This document shows positions 1-10,221 of a DNA stretch of 64,000 nt, piece by piece (the first letter of the stretch is position 1; each line of letters opens with the position of its first letter). The notes beneath the pieces are model-generated. The model ran no database searches. It was not told the DNA's origin and worked only from the letters and a program-made list of their open reading frames with translations. The stretch is from Ashinkailepas kermadecensis (Eukaryota; Arthropoda; Thecostraca; Neolepadidae): the NCBI GenBank assembly GCA_034440615.1, contig JAOTOM010004861.1:372001-436000 (forward strand), in the 5' to 3' direction. The position numbers and the translations under genes are program-made.

Positions 1-815
1 CTCGAGCATATTCATAGGGTCATCGGGCTTCCAGCTTCATAGTCATGTTAGCTCAACACGTTCAATGCTGGAAATAGATAGGCATGACCAATGATCTTGT
101 TTGCAAAGTCATGAAAAATAACATTTTTGGACGCGGTGTTATTTTGTATGCAAATATATTTCAGTATCTATCTATGCCAGCTCAGATAATTCTGGAAAAA
201 ATAGTATTATTACTTGTATTGGCACTAACCTCTTTCTCCTCCCCATCTATTAGGCAGTTCAGGCATTTCACTTCACTTCTGAGCAACGCGTTTTGTGTGC
301 GCCATGTGGTTTTTAATTGTAGAATTTCATCATTCCAGCTTAGATGCATACCAGGGAGAACAAGGTCTCGATTTCATCTAGAATAACAACTATGATGCAT
401 GCAACCCATTCCTGCTTGAGTTGTTTCATCGGCTCATCAGCTAGCATATTTATTTTTTGACTTGATCCATGCATAAGGACTGGGATGGGCCGTTCATCCA
501 CATTCCGCACCGGGTTGTATGGAGTATGTCACCCGCGCTTTGTCATAATTAACACATCTTGCATCCAAATCAGGAATATATAGCATAACCTCCTTATAAA
601 TAAAATTACCATTGCCCTCAGGCCAGCCTCTTACATGTAAACGTTGCCCATCCTCCATGATTATATTTGCTCTGAAAGGTAGGGAGAGGGACATCTCAAT
701 GACATCTCTTAGAGGTACCTTACTTAGCGTGGCTTGAATGTAGCTGAAGGTGGGATGTGACCTGCTGAATATGATTTTGAATGGCATCTGCATAGGCTAT
801 GGGTAGTAATGTGAT
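1..815. other. AT-rich stretch without recognisable feature
   Basis: I see no gene, RNA or clear repeat here. The open frames (under about 100 codons) have no recognisable domain or codon pattern. Confidence 0.5.
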
Positions 816-816
816 G

Positions 817-880
817 GCGCGAATGATCAAACACGGGTCGAAGCGTTCAAAAGCCCAAATAAACAACAAGCTAACAGCCA
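817..880 (+). repeat. SINE 3'-tail fragment
   Basis: The segment contains ATGATCAAAC, then GGTCGAAGCG, then AAGCCCAAATAAACAAC. The same order of short blocks occurs at about 39820-39885, 45625-45690, 57275-57332 and, inverted, 54028-54072. I read it as the 3' end of a tRNA-derived SINE family. No tRNA-like head is visible upstream, so the copy is 5' truncated. Confidence 0.5.
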
Positions 881-1476
881 ATTGAACGGTTCACTCAGGG
901 TTAGATGATGACGGAAATTGATAAAGCGTGGAATGAATTCAGTTCCAAGTGTGCATTAATGCATTTGTTTTATCTGTAACCTCAAACAATATTCGCCAGG
1001 ATATTTGTCTCACAGCATGCTTTCTTGTTTTCTTGATTGATTACTCCATTTCTGATATGCTACATTTGTAGTCGATTGGTTATTTGAGTTTTAGGGCGTA
1101 TCGACGAGGTTTGATGAAGCCATTGATTGGCGTTTATTCCTGATAAGATCTTCATCGCATGCTGTCTATCTTCATCTAAGTTAATTGTGTCATCTAGATG
1201 ACATAAATTTATATTTATAGATGATCTAGAGCTTTCAGCATTTGTCAACGTTCAGCACGCTTCTCCAGTCAGCATTGGTGCCGTGTAACCTGCAGCATTC
1301 TGTTGCTTTCTTTTTGTAGAAGTGCATTGAACAGTTGTCTATGACTGTTTGCTGTCGTTGATTGAGTTGAACTGTTTGACTTTGATTGAGTTTATGTATG
1401 ACTGTCGAATGTTTCACATTCGAAACTCGTGAATGAGTAGTGCTGTTATACAATGGTCCGGCCACGGTGTTTGGAG
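881..1476. other. No recognisable feature
   Basis: AT-rich sequence with only short open frames. I see no domain, tandem repeat or element terminus. Confidence 0.45.
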
Positions 1477-1530
1477 TGAGTGGGACCAAGTGTCATTTTG
1501 GGCCCCGCATGATTCTGGGTGCCCTGGTGG
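1477..1530 (+). repeat. Possible stray copy of the GGGGCC satellite
   Basis: The run GGGACCAAGTGTCATTTTGG followed by GCCCCGCATGATTCTGGG resembles units of the degenerate satellite at 13.1-13.96 kb, where GGGGCCCC alternates with CGNGATTTTTGGG. It is only about 50 bp long, so chance similarity is possible. Confidence 0.3.
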
Positions 1531-1556
1531 AGCGAAAGCAAAAAGATAAGAAAGAT

Positions 1557-1582
1557 GGAGCGAAACGGTCCCGTTTCGCTCC
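1557..1582. repeat. Perfect 12-bp inverted repeat (hairpin)
   Basis: GGAGCGAAACGG (1557-1568) and its exact complement (1571-1582) are separated by two bases. It is followed by short CTTCGCTTCACTTCGCTT direct repeats. Function unknown. Confidence 0.7.
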
Positions 1583-1908
1583 ACTTTACTTCTCTTCGCT
1601 TCACTTCGCTTATATTATAAGCGTCCGGAGCTGTCTGAAATTGCTACATACAATCAGTGGCGCGAGCGGATTCGATACGGGTTCGATAAGAATTCGATGT
1701 GAACCAGAGCTGGGAACCATGCTGATTAATTTTTTTTGCATGAGCTCCCTTCGCCTCGTTCACTAAGCGTTCAGTCTGATCATTTCGGGATGGTCCATGG
1801 TCCCCCTGGTCACATGATGTGTGTCCGTCTGCCTACGATACTGGTGTTAGTCAGTGCCACACGGGCGGATGCAGGGATTTTGATCCCGGGAGGCAAATCA
1901 CTTCCAGT

Positions 1909-1990
1909 CAGTGGCGTCGCCACGAAATTCTTACAGGGGGGCAAGGTCGAAAGGGGGCCTCCTGTTACACGAAAGGGGGCCTCCCTTGTG
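1909..1990 (+). mobile_element. hAT-like element terminus, remnant
   Basis: CAGTGGCGTCGCCACG followed by a G-rich run resembles the 5' end of the small hAT-like elements elsewhere in the window. A related block occurs on the minus strand at about 17560-17610. I find no opposite terminus or target duplication, so this is a fragment. Confidence 0.35.
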
Positions 1991-2133
1991 TTAATGTCTC
2001 ATATTGTTTTTAGGCTCTTATACTATGGTTCGAGGATGGGGAACATGATTTCATATTTGTTTTTGTTTATTCTTGGCATGGTGCATCATTTACTCAAAAC
2101 GCAATAGCATTAATCATTTTGACTGAAAACTGG

Positions 2134-2192
2134 GCCATACCAACTTGGCCATACCAGGGTATACCAGGGAAAACTTGGCCATACCAGGGTAT
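2134..2192 (+). repeat. Short direct repeat cluster
   Basis: CTTGGCCATACCAGGGTATA occurs twice around ACCAGGGAAAA, and a partial CCATACCA copy precedes it. About 60 bp of local duplication. Confidence 0.6.
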
Positions 2193-2361
2193 AAATAAGT
2201 AATATTTGGATAAATGCATAAGTGCCAAAACAAACCATCGTCTCAATGCTTTCTCGAATCTTCCCGCTGGCCTCTAGATTGCAGCGAGCTGGCGGGGCTG
2301 GTGCTAAGCATATATCTTACAGATATCTGCCATTGATCAACCCACTTTTAAGTCCTTCAAG

Positions 2362-2455
2362 CATAGGCGTAGGAACCGGTGGGGCCGCTGGGGCCATGGC
2401 CCCACCACTTTTTACCTGGTGGGGCCAGCAATGTTAACTGGCCCCACCACTTTTT
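2362..2455 (+). mobile_element. Partial MITE of the CATAGGCGTAGGAAC family
   Basis: It begins with CATAGGCGTAGGAACCGG, then GTGGGGCCGCTGGGGCCATG. This matches the start of the fuller element at 10903-11186 and the inverted end of the one at 3952-4198. Only one end is present. Two blocks of GGCCCCACCACTTTTT follow and the copy then stops. Confidence 0.6.
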
Positions 2456-2582
2456 GAGCAATAACTACCAAAGATAAATAAGAAAACAACGTGATGTAAA
2501 GTAATTATTAGAACCATGAGAGAAACCATTAAAACAATCATATAGATGACTGGTACACATGGCGTGCCTTTTATTTACAGAC

Positions 2583-2982
2583 CGGGGCTGCGGAGTCGGA
2601 GTCGGAGTCGACAAAATTATGCCGACTCCGACTCCGCCTGACACGGGCTGGTGACATTAGCTTGCTAACCAATGTTCGCCGTTTTCCGGTGCAAACCTAT
2701 GTTAATTCGAGCGTACTAGCAACATCTCCAGAAACGGAGGATCAACCGTTGCTATAAGCACGTTTTCCCGCGTCTTCCTGCGCGAGAAAAAACCGGCAGA
2801 GCATTTATCCGTCGCCGGCATTGCATTCAATTATTGATGCAGAAAATGAAGTTCGATCTGTTATATTTATGAGTTTGTGATACTGGCTTTTACTGGCCAA
2901 GTCGGAGTCGATCCCGGAGTCGGAGTCGACTCCGGGGGTCGGAGTCGGAGTCACCCAGAAACCCATCGACTCCGCAGCCCTG
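2583..2982. mobile_element. Non-autonomous hAT element with perfect 8-bp target duplication
   Basis: The left end reads CGGGGCTGCGGAGTCGGAG; the right end, complemented, reads CAGGGCTGCGGAGTCGATGG. Both are flanked by TTACAGAC (2575-2582 and 2983-2990), a perfect 8-bp target-site duplication as made by hAT transposases. The ends are rich in GGAGTC/GACTCC tandem units that extend the terminal inverted repeats. At 400 bp it has no transposase frame and would depend on an enzyme in trans. The hAT gene 2.4 kb downstream is a possible relative, but I could not find that gene's own termini to compare. Confidence 0.85.
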
Positions 2983-3159
2983 TTACAGACTAGCAGTTTA
3001 GTCACTTACGTCTATTGCTAGCTTGATTTGGCGCACAAGAGACATTTCTGACAACTAGCCCAAACCCGATTTATAAATGTGTATGAAGGCACCTTGGCCC
3101 AAGCCGCCCGCCCCAAACTGATGCTGGATGCAGGTTTCTTGACTCAATAGTGGAAGCAA

Positions 3160-3303
3160 CACTGGCGGATCCAGGGGGGCATTAGGGGCAAATGCCCCCC
3201 AAAACCAAAATGGCCGATATTTCGTAAAAACCATGTTTTTCGCGATTTTTCCGGAAATGCCTCCCCCAAACCGATAAAAATATCCGTCCTGGATCCGCCA
3301 GTG
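3160..3303. mobile_element. Non-autonomous hAT MITE, 144 bp
   Basis: The termini are exact complements: CACTGGCGGATCCAGG on the left and CCTGGATCCGCCAGTG on the right. The flanks GGAAGCAA (3152-3159) and GGAAACAA (3304-3311) are an 8-bp target duplication with one mismatch. Inside, GGGGGGCATT and AAATGCCCCCC form a second inverted pair. It has no coding capacity. Confidence 0.85.
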
Positions 3304-3421
3304 GGAAACAACTGGTAATTAATGTATGCATGGCTATTTGAAGTTGTCAATGATAAGATAATATGAATGCTAATTCTAACGATGACCCTTGATACCATAT
3401 TTGCCATTTGTCATGAAAGAT

Positions 3422-3825
3422 CAGTGCTGGGCACGCGATCGAAAATAGGTGGTCCGCGATTGGTATTCCGCTATCGAAAATTTGGCGTTCCGCGATCGCG
3501 GAATATTGATTTAATTTTCAATTAAAATTCCGCGATCGTTAATTCCGCCATCGGTAATCGCTAGCGAAGTTTTTCAGCACCCAAAAGCACCCTTTTTTTT
3601 TATAAAAAAAAAAAAAACTTTTTTTTTTTTTTTTTAAAAAAAAAAAAAGCGCGGGACAATTTTTGTCTTTTCTAGCTTTACATTTTGGATCGCGGAATTT
3701 AAGGAGGAAAAAAATCCGCGATCGCGATCGCGGAATTTATTCAAATTTAATAAATTTCTGCGATCGATTTTTGGTAGTCTGCGATCGCGGAATCGCGAAG
3801 TATAATTCCGCGATGCCCAGCACTG
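3422..3825. mobile_element. Non-autonomous hAT element rich in GCGATCGC
   Basis: The left end CAGTGCTGGGCACGCGATCG pairs with the right end CGCGATGCCCAGCACTG. The flanks TGAAAGAT (3414-3421) and TGAAAGAG (3826-3833) match at 7 of 8 bases, the duplication length expected for hAT. The interior is close to palindromic: many CCGCGATCGCGG-like blocks surround a central A/T homopolymer core at about 3590-3650. The CAGTGCTGGGCA terminus is typical of hAT ends. Confidence 0.85.
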
Positions 3826-3951
3826 TGAAAGAGTATCTTTTACCTTGCCTCGCGTTTCAGGCCGGGAGAAGACATGGTTATTGTCATGATTGGGACGAGT
3901 GGTGGGGTCACGACCCATCTGCCCATCTACCACCCACCCACCCTTGGTGAC

Positions 3952-4198
3952 CATGGGCGTAGCAATGTGCCGAAAAGTGGGGGAGGGCGAAGAAAACTTT
4001 GGTCCTGTATTATATAAAAAAAAAGAAATCCACACCATCCTGATAAAATTTATCAACGGATTTGGGCTCCTTATGATTTGGTCTTTCTCCTCAGATATAA
4101 AACTTCTATGTAGCAAAATATTTGGCAAAATTAAGGAATTGTTTCGACTGAAAAGTGGGGGACATGGCCCCCTGCCCCCCCCTGTTCCTACGCCTATG
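3952..4198 (+). mobile_element. MITE of the CATAGGCGTAGGAAC family, 247 bp
   Basis: The ends CATGGGCGTAGCAA and TTCCTACGCCTATG are inverted repeats. The interior (about 4000-4140) matches the complement of 10950-11110 over roughly 150 bp, including the block around GGATTTGGGCTCCTTATGAT. Two copies in opposite orientations with matching ends define a family. I could not settle the target duplication. Confidence 0.75.
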
Positions 4199-5412
4199 CC
4201 ATGGTCTGTGTGAATGAGGATTGTTCATATTTGTACTATTGTGATCTTAGCAATAAATACGTCTAGTTGCAGATCCAGGAAATGTGAATTGGGACCTTAG
4301 ATATTCCTCAGACATGTGCACCAATGTGCCACTGCCTACTTTCCACTTTTAACTTTGGTCTATAGAATGGCACATGCTAGACCACCAGACATCTTTTGTT
4401 GGTGAAGTAGAAAAGTTCTGCTTTATCAACAATCTATGGATGAATATGGACCCTGTTCTAAACTTGATAAATGATGAGTTTACCAATAGGTGTATCTAGC
4501 TAACATCCTTCTTCCAATGCCATGAGAGGATGAACTTCCTCGGACATGAGGGGCCACCTCTGACAAATGGGTGACAAAGTTGTTATGTCCTGGTGCTGGT
4601 ATGCATTTTGTACTCATTTGGGTGATGATTCCTTTCACAACACCTACATTCCACAACTTTTGTGTGTAATGCGGGTTCCATATTTGAGGCAAGTTCACGT
4701 TGCTTTTCACCGAATTTCAGTCGTTTCATTAAAAAAAAACACACACATGTCAATTTTAACCGGGGAGGTCATGTCATCTCTCTTGAAACCTGAAATCCCA
4801 TCAGCTACGTAATACTTAGCTGGAAATCGCATCTACCATCCCCCTCCCACATGGTATGAAAAAAAGCGAAAAAACTCTAGCCGGAAGGGTAATTTCCGGC
4901 TACCGGAAGGCAAAATTTCGGCTACCAGAAGGTGTTTTACACTCACGGCCTAACCGGAAGGCGATAATAACAAACAAAAAACCGCACATAACGATATATG
5001 TGCGGCCCCAGTCACTAGTTTGGCTTTTTCTCCTACCGCGCCCTCCCCCGGTTGACGACACTCGTCCGGGTAATTTGCCCCTCTTGGGCAAAATCCGTGG
5101 CGTCGCCACTGCACCAGTCACCACTTTCCTAACACATGAGGGAGCATCAAGCAATTTGACTATTCTAGCTTCAGATATTTGTTTTATACATACAGTTTTA
5201 CTCACCATTGAGCAACTGTCTACCCCACCCAATGCCATTTTTATTTGTGTTGTATAAATGTAATAATAACATAAGGTGGCGGATGCTGGCAGATATCCTA
5301 AGGGTTCCTCTTCATTTCCAGAAATCGTGTTTTACAAAAAAAAAAAAAAAAACTATTCCATGACCAACTGCTTCACCATCCTGTACCTCTGGTTGTGCTA
5401 GAGGCTCTGAAG
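4199..5412. other. Mostly featureless; short CCGGAAGG repeats and one possible hAT fragment
   Basis: No gene is recognisable. Near 4875-4965, CCGGAAGG and CGGCTACC blocks recur several times. At about 5007-5112 a segment ends in CCGTGGCGTCGCCACTG, the complement of the terminus seen at 1909, with possible imperfect 8-bp flanks (CCCCAGTC and CACCAGTC). A poly-A run lies at about 5335-5351. Confidence 0.4.
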
Positions 5413-5442
5413 ATGGACATACGAAGTTTCTTCGCGAAAAAG
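5413..5442 (+). CDS. Putative exon 1 of the hAT transposase gene
   Basis: ATG begins MDIRSFFAKK and stops exactly at AAG|GTAAGTA, a strong 5' splice site. The phase (0) fits the open exon at 5938. Inferred from splice signals and phase only; ten codons cannot show homology. Confidence 0.5.
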
Positions 5443-5730
5443 GTAAGTAAGGGTGGATGTAATTATGCATCAACAAACAGTTGATCGCGCTACTTACCTA
5501 TGCAGCTAAATGAAAAACTACGTTTTTCCATTAGGCACTTTATGCCATGCCAACATTCACTCTTCACTGTTGCTATGCTGAACGATATGCCTGTATATAC
5601 CTGTAGCGATGTATGTGTATACCGATATACCTGTTACCTGTTTCGTCACTTCGAATAATACTAATAATAATAGCAATAATAATAATTAGCATAATTTCTC
5701 CAAATTCATAATTAGTGGCATCGTAGATTG

Positions 5731-5854
5731 AATTAAAATTAGGACATCACCACTATGTGAACATGTTGGTTGGAGCGCTTTCGATCCGTATTACGAATCG
5801 TCATCGGCAACACTCGGTACGGATTCACTCAGTGGTGATGTCCTAATTTTAATT
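5731..5854. mobile_element. Palindromic MITE, 124 bp, in intron 1 of the hAT gene
   Basis: A perfect 24-bp inverted repeat (5731-5754 and 5831-5854, containing TTAGGACATCACCACT) encloses 76 bp with no coding capacity. The superfamily is unclear because I cannot fix the target duplication. It lies between the putative exons at 5442 and 5938. Confidence 0.75.
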
Positions 5855-5937
5855 GAATTATCATAATATTGTCAACTGCAGTTGCTTCATAGAAGTCCCT
5901 TCATTGATGGATATTTATCACATGCTGCTATTCACAG

Positions 5938-6157
5938 TCCACCCTGGATAATCCATCCGCTCCTGCGCCTACACCTGCACCGTCTGCTCCTGCGTGTTTG
6001 CCTACGCCAACGCATCCTGTGCCAGAACCCACGTCTCCTTCTGCGCCAGCATCCGCTTCTTCAAGCAGCCCCTCTGACCTGCATACTGATGCTGAGGGAA
6101 AGATAGAGCTTGTCTTCGGCAAATCGGCAAACAGTGGGATATCGCCGGCAACTGCAG
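5938..6157 (+). CDS. Putative exon 2 of the hAT gene (Pro/Ala/Ser-rich linker)
   Basis: The acceptor CTATTCACAG precedes TCC ACC CTG, and the donor CTGCAG|GTAATG follows. The 73 codons are open. They start with a Pro/Ala/Thr run, pass through a Ser-rich patch, and end in a more ordered stretch containing KIELVFGKSANSG. The composition suits a disordered linker between an N-terminal tag and a DNA-binding finger. The exon leaves one base that completes the first codon of exon 3. Confidence 0.5.
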
Positions 6158-6225
6158 GTAATGTGAACAACTCCTTGCCGGTTTGATATGCATACCTACC
6201 TTTAATTTCTGTTTTGGTGACTTAA

Positions 6226-7218
6226 CCCTATTACTGGCGGGCCTTACGAGGTTCAGTTTCTGGCGGGGGGCCTATTCGGCCCCCCTAAGATCTGGCGATC
6301 TATGCTTCCTAGCGCAAATCCGAAAATGGCGTTGGATAGCTCGTACCGTGAACTCTAGAAAGTATTTCGGTAATTTTGTACCTCAGGTCAATGGTTTGAC
6401 CTCCAGAGGTCATCGACCATATAGAGGTTACGCAAAGTTTTGCGCCAATAACTTTTCACCTAATTCAGATAGAGACTTAAACTCAACGTCATCGTGTTCG
6501 CCTTGTTAAGACGGTTCGAATGATATATAGTCTGCCCTAGCCAGGTCAATTTTGACTGTTGAGCTTAGGTCACGTGACCTACGATGACCTAAAGTCACCG
6601 AAAGGGGTCAAGCTGCATATCATATGAAAGCTGGTGATAAAACAAACACAATGGCGTTGAGTTTGACGCTCTAGCTCAATGTGGCGGAGAGCAGTGGTCC
6701 AAAAACGGTTTTTGAGCCCTGGTGACCTCGGATGACCTCAGAAAGGGAAACCGTCAAATTTCACCCCGGGAATCTGTGAAAAGGTGGGAGTGAACATGAT
6801 TCTGAAAGTTGTGAGCCGTTTTGATCATATTTGTGGCTTTGGCAGTGTCATTTTTATTTTTCCCATGTTATTCCAATTGGAGAGGTCACCTCGTCACCTG
6901 ACGTCAGGTCAACGCTAGAGAAAAAAACCGAACTATATGTTATACATCTCTGTAGGGCCATGAAGTGTGGTAATTTTTAAATTGACCGGTGTAAAAGTGT
7001 GGGTGCGATGGGGCTCCAAAGTTGAAATGAGGTGACCTCAGTTGGCCTGATCTGGTGACCTGACCTGACGTGACCCGGGGTTAAAATTTTGACACAACCT
7101 GTCAAAAGGACCAATAAAGAAAGTCAGAAGGTTTCAGGTCTTTATCGCCAGCCGTTCCGGAGAAACTAGCAAAAAACCTGAGGGAGGCCTTAAAGGCCCC
7201 CCGCCAGCAGTAATAGGC
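6226..7218. mobile_element. TTAA-flanked (piggyBac-type) non-autonomous element with AGGTCA arrays
   Basis: TTAA occurs on both sides (6222-6225 and 7219-7222). The ends CCCTATTACTGGCGGGCC and, complemented, GCCTATTACTGCTGGCGGGG are inverted repeats. TTAA duplication with a CCC-type terminus is the piggyBac signature. No transposase frame is present. I count 14 exact AGGTCA/TGACCT hexamers in 993 bp (6385, 6397, 6407, 6543, 6567, 6575, 6585, 6723, 6733, 6883, 6906, 7033, 7056, 7061). They include the palindrome AGGTCACGTGACCT (6567-6580) and the everted pair at 6397-6412. It lies in intron 2 of the hAT gene. Confidence 0.8.
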
Positions 7219-7644
7219 TTAATGTGTTTCTGAATTCCATTACACCGAATGTAAATGTCTAATGTGCTATATCATCCAAAGTGAGGCAGTTAATTAATTT
7301 GGTCAAATCCGATATTGCTTATTTTACTGCACATACCCCACTTATATGTTATTCGTACCAAGTACCAACACAAATGTCACACATTGCGATTAAGAGAGGT
7401 CTGTAGTAGTGTACATTTATCGTTCCTTAGGGGTTTAAACGTACATAAATGAAATAATGGGGTTTGCATCTGATTGACTTGTGTAAGATCCTAGAAATGA
7501 CATTAAGTTCATAACCTATTCTGCTTAAAGTTATCTAATCAGCCAGTGAAGCAAAGAAGCAATGGCCTTATAATGGAAGTAGTGTATCTGCACAGGTGGT
7601 ATAGCTAACTGATTTTTGGTTGTGTTGAGGACTTGAGGTCAATA

Positions 7645-7797
7645 CAGGGGCGCAGCCAGGGGGGGGGCAATTGCCCCCCCCCCGTTACGACCGATGTTTT
7701 TTTTTTTTTACCATTGGAACTGCCCATCAGCAACAGTCTACCCCTCCCTTTAGCATTACCTTGCTCCCCCCTTAGGACAGTCCTGGCTGCGCCCCTG
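7645..7797. mobile_element. hAT MITE, 153 bp, perfect termini and 8-bp duplication
   Basis: The ends CAGGGGCGCAGCCAGG and CCTGGCTGCGCCCCTG are exact complements. The flanks are identical: GGTCAATA at 7637-7644 and 7798-7805. A G-run/C-run hairpin around CAATTG follows the left end. The perfect duplication suggests a fairly recent insertion into intron 2 of the hAT gene. The terminus matches fragments at 23754-23769 and 23940-23955 and resembles the MITEs at 22492 and 36054. Confidence 0.9.
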
Positions 7798-8093
7798 GGT
7801 CAATATCTCCATGAACACGAGAAGCATTACTTGTGGCACCTTTTTATAAATGAAGGTAATTCACACCTGCAAAGTGGTGCAATAAGACAGCTGTTTCAAA
7901 CAATATAAATGAATTGCAGGCAAAACAATCGACAGAACAACCCAGTGAAAAACATGTTGTGCATAAAAATATAATTGCTGTTGTTACCATCACACAGTCA
8001 ATGATCACAGCTGCTGGAATACCAAGACTCGCAATTTTTTTGTGAAAATAACGAGATAAATAATTGGTAATTAGTCGTATTTCCTGTTTTCAG

Positions 8094-10221
8094 TTCCACC
8101 ATGCTCATCGCCTTGCTGTTCCACGGTCCATCCCCACCAACCGACCGACACTGCCACGCTCTCAAAGACTGCGCGTGATCAGGGCGGACGAACGCGATCA
8201 TTTTGTCCCGAATGGTACAATAATTATGCGTGGCTAAGCCTCTGCTTAGAGTCTGGAAAAGTTTTCTGTCATGTATGCCGGAGGCAGCACAAGCTCGGAA
8301 AGCTAACGATGAGCAAAAACAAAGAGGCTGCGTATGTGGAAGATGGCTTCAACAATTGGAAGAAGGCGCAAGAGAGTTTCAAAACGCATGAAAACTCAAT
8401 GTGTCACCATGAGGCATGCACGAAAGAACTGAAAGAGAAACAGCAGACCATCTCTGCGCTTCTGTCTCAGCAGACCAGCGAGGAGCAGTCCCGGCGCAGA
8501 AAATGCCTGAAAAAGGTCATCGAGACTCTGGTATACTTGTTGCGACAAAACATTCCCATAAGGGGAAACACGAAATGGACGGGAACCTCAGCCAACTCCT
8601 CCTCGTCAGAAAGAAGGACGTGCCAGAGCTCAACAACTGGAATCACTACCTGTCTCCCGTGATCCAGAACGAGCTGATTCGTTCGATCGGCACGACACTT
8701 CTGCGCAACATGCTGAAAGACATCCGAGAGGCAAAGTTCTTTGCTATTCTAGCAGACGAGGCCACTGACTTGTCACTCAAACAGCAGGTCAGCCTCTCCA
8801 TACGTTGGGTGGACGCCAATCTGCAGATCAACGAGGATCCCGTGGAACTGATTCACACCGAGGTAACCACCGGTGAAGTACTTGCGGACACGCTTAAGGA
8901 CGCACTGGTGCGTATGGAGCTGCCGCTGAGTCGCTGTCGCGGACAAGCCTACGATGGGGCTGCAAATATGCAGGGGCGAGTGAAAGGAGTGGCGGCGAGG
9001 ATCAGCGAAGAGTGTCCATCAGCCCTGCATGTCCATTGTCTGGCACACTGTACAAATCTGGCGTTGCAGGAGGCAGCCAGGAAAAACAAGATGATTCGAA
9101 ATGCCCTGGATATTACCAACGAGCTGACATCCTTTGTCAGAAACTCGCCGAAGACGGCCGCAGCACTCCGACGCGTGACGCTGTCCGCAGAGTCAGCTGG
9201 CGGCACTCTGCGGCCGTTGTGCCCCACGCGATGGACCTGCCGTACCGCGTCGCTGCGAAGCGTAGTGGATAACTACGAGCACGTGATGAGCACCCTGGAG
9301 GAAGTCAGTGCTGAGGCAAGTGACGATCACGGTCGAAAAGCAGGAGGAATGCTGGCGCTCATGGAGCAGTTCGATACGTTTATCGGGCTGCTCATTGCGA
9401 TCGAGGTATTCTCTCTAGCAGAGGACCTGTCGCGTGGCCTCCAGTCAGCGACAGCGACAGTGGGAAACACACAGGAGGCGGTGAAACGTGTGTGCGAGCG
9501 CTATGAGGGGATGCGCTCAACTGAGTCTTTCGACAGGATGTTCGAGAGAGCTGAAAGGTTGGCAGCGGCAGCAGGTGTGGATGGTCCCAAACTGCCTCGA
9601 AAGCGGAAAGTTCCCATGCGACTGGACGGCGGTGGACAGTACCACGACTCCACCGTGAAAGACCTACATCGACGCCAATTCTTCGAGATATTGGACACAC
9701 TGACCACTCAGCTCAAGGAAAGGTTCCTGCAACCGACGTTCCAGAAAGTGCGCGAGGTGGAGCGACTGTTGGAGGATGCGAGTGCGGGAAGGCACTTCAC
9801 CGTCCCCGTCGCCGTAAAGGATCTGTATGGCGGCGATCTGGACCTTGCACGATTGGAAGTGCAGCTGCAAATGCTACCTGATGTGGTTGGAGACGGAGGA
9901 AAGAGCGTGCACCAAGTGATTCAGGCTCTCGTGGGGGCAAAGCAGTCGGGTGGTACAGTGTTCAGTAACATGATGAGCGAAGTGCTGACGCTGGTAAGGC
10001 TGTACCTTACTGTACCAGTAACAACGGCCACGGCAGAGCGCTCTTTCTCCTGTCTCCGACGCATCAAGTCGTATCTCCGCTCTACCATGGGTCAGGCCCG
10101 ACTTAACGCTGCGATGGTGTGCACTGTGCACCGTCAGCGCGTCGACGAGCTGGATGTGGATGCCATTGCCTCGGAGTTCTTCGCAGCAAATGATCGGCGT
10201 CGCTCGTTCTTCGGCGTGTAA
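8094..10221 (+). CDS. hAT transposase main exon: TTF finger, DDE-type core, dimerisation domain
   Basis: After the acceptor CTGTTTTCAG the frame runs into a TTF-type finger at about 8198-8420, with motifs RSFCPEWYNNYAWL and VFCHVCRRQ and a later NSMCHHEA. At 8561-8571 the frame shifts, and a second frame runs 550 codons to the stop at 10221. There I see the first acidic residue in FAILADEATD (Asp codon 8755), the second in GQAYDGAANMQG (Asp codon 8953), HVHCLAHCTNLALQ, and the C-terminal hAT block TTATAERSFSCLRRIK (Glu codon 10036) followed by YLRSTMGQARLNA. All expected landmarks occur in order. The lesion is the only obvious break, so the copy decayed recently or the shift is an assembly error. 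The ATG codons at 8309 and 8416 are internal and not real starts. Confidence 0.9.

Larger units (their letters stand above)
5413..10221 (+). pseudogene. hAT-superfamily transposase gene, three exons, one frameshift
   Basis: The reconstructed exons are 5413-5442, 5938-6157 and 8094-10221. Each junction shows a consensus GT donor and an AG acceptor. Phase is kept: exon 1 ends in phase 0, exon 2 ends in phase 1, and exon 3 opens with the two bases that complete the codon and continue into a TTF-type zinc finger. The predicted product of about 790 residues suits the ZMYM1/TTF-finger hAT type. Such enzymes act in the nucleus, excising and reinserting elements with hAT termini and 8-bp duplications. 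One lost base (or two gained) near 8561-8571 breaks the frame, so this copy is probably inactive unless it is an assembly error. The introns contain MITEs at 5731-5854, 6226-7218 and 7645-7797. I could not find terminal inverted repeats for the whole element, so a resident host-derived gene is also possible. Exons 1 and 2 are less certain than exon 3. Confidence 0.7.

Noticed and set aside
7620..7800. Left terminus of the autonomous hAT element
   Set aside because: The CAGGGGCGCAGCCAGG ends and their target duplications close a self-contained 153-bp MITE.
8309..8662. Separate small gene starting at 8309
   Set aside because: It is the zinc-finger part of the hAT exon in the frame before the frameshift, not an independent gene.
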